Of a DNA stretch of 64,000 nt, positions 63,765-64,000 are shown piece after piece (position 1 is the first letter of the stretch; each line of letters starts with the position of its first letter). The stretch spans positions 1-64,000 of the forward strand of contig CALULP010000014.1 in the NCBI GenBank assembly GCA_944321495.1. Reading direction: 5' to 3'. The position numbers were made by a program, and so were the translations under genes. The notes beneath the pieces are model-generated. The model was given only the letters and a program-made list of their open reading frames with translations, had not been told where the DNA came from and searched no databases. This stretch comes from an uncultured Bacteroides sp. GTDB taxonomy: Bacteria > Bacteroidota > Bacteroidia > Bacteroidales > Bacteroidaceae.

Positions 63765-64000
63765 TCATTCTTCAATCACTTTCACTTCCAGTCCCTGGCG
63801 TTCCAGGTCTTTCACCGCTTTCCGGATAGCCTCATAATGCTCCGGCGCAATGCCAAGTTTGGGCAGGTCGAGCACGGGCAATGCGTCCGACAGATGCATC
63901 TCCTTGTCCTCCACCCGGTCGATAATCATGCCTACCGCGCTGGTATTGTTGCTGATGGGGTCTATCAGGATAAACGAGCCCGTAGCCTTGTTTTTCTGAT
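63765..64000 (-). CDS. cysN: sulfate adenylyltransferase subunit 1, C-terminus (cut by window edge)
   Basis: The reading frame is open from the window edge to TGA (63765-63767) and encodes about 78 residues: [20 protein letters not shown], then [13 protein letters not shown] and a C-terminal [12 protein letters not shown]. This is the end of the CysN GTPase (EF-Tu-like) fold. CysN with CysD makes APS, the first step to the PAPS used by the sulfotransferase downstream. A CysN-CysC fusion is not excluded, as only the CysN-type end is seen. Confidence 0.85.
   Translation of the reverse strand, partial: QKNKATGSFILIDPISNNTSAVGMIIDRVEDKEMHLSDALPVLDLPKLGIAPEHYEAIRKAVKDLERQGLEVKVIEE

Overview
The window comes from a gut-type Bacteroidota chromosome, most likely Bacteroides or Phocaeicola. 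The evidence is Bacteroides-type promoters (TTG, about 19-20 bases, TAnnTTTG), NVEALA peptides, many six-bladed beta-propeller lipoproteins, DUF3869, DUF5053, PCMD and DUF4221 proteins, a TonB-tailed M56 protease, and the iorA-iorB-paaK cluster. The species cannot be fixed from the sequence alone.

Bases 1-18,600 are an accessory region, almost all on the minus strand. It opens with the probable tail of a transposase. It then carries eleven beta-propeller lipoprotein genes or remnants of the TolB-like (BF3164), DUF5128-like and DUF4221 kinds, two of them broken. Among them sit two paralogous membrane-tethered winged-helix regulators (3430-4515 and 5665-6741), two small secreted NVEALA peptides (2416-2664 and 2908-3135), a degraded NVEALA fragment (14118-14237), a DUF4143 ATPase and a frameshifted orphan HigA-type antitoxin. 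Two lipoprotein operons carry the same operator with identical spacing (14052-14114 and 18556-18618). A different PhoB-like 11-bp tandem repeat lies before the first NVEALA gene (3220-3237). I read this as a cell-envelope signalling system: exported peptides and surface propellers coupled to regulators that sense in the periplasm and bind DNA in the cytoplasm. That function is inference.

Bases 19,200-27,400 hold a coiled-coil membrane protein, a TolC/HlyD/two ABC-2 permease efflux operon without its own ATPase, and a BlaI/M56-TonB regulatory pair. Bases 27,400-40,000 are housekeeping: Mrp, TrmB, a membrane protein, IlvE, XseB, XseA, an S8 peptidase, MnmA, a porin, an ExoX-C-like protein, IspF, an FAH-family hydrolase, Rex and an eIF1-like protein. 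Bases 40,100-43,750 carry a Wzz/Wza-type polysaccharide export pair. These are followed by tRNA-Thr(CGT), MltG and iorA-iorB-paaK. Bases 49,500-56,070 hold thrS-infC-rpmI-rplT, a TPR protein, peptide deformylase and RuvX. Bases 56,700-62,100 hold an envelope cluster (OmpA, two YjbH-like beta-barrels, DUF3869 lipoprotein, PCMD protein). The window ends in a sulfotransferase and the C-terminus of CysN.

Several dispersed repeats occupy the gene gaps: two 21-bp-period palindromic arrays (35332-35473 and 43968-44063), two copies of a roughly 400-500-bp hairpin-rich element (56228-56624 and 62115-62594), and AATTGTC heptamer arrays that encode the last residues of at least two proteins.
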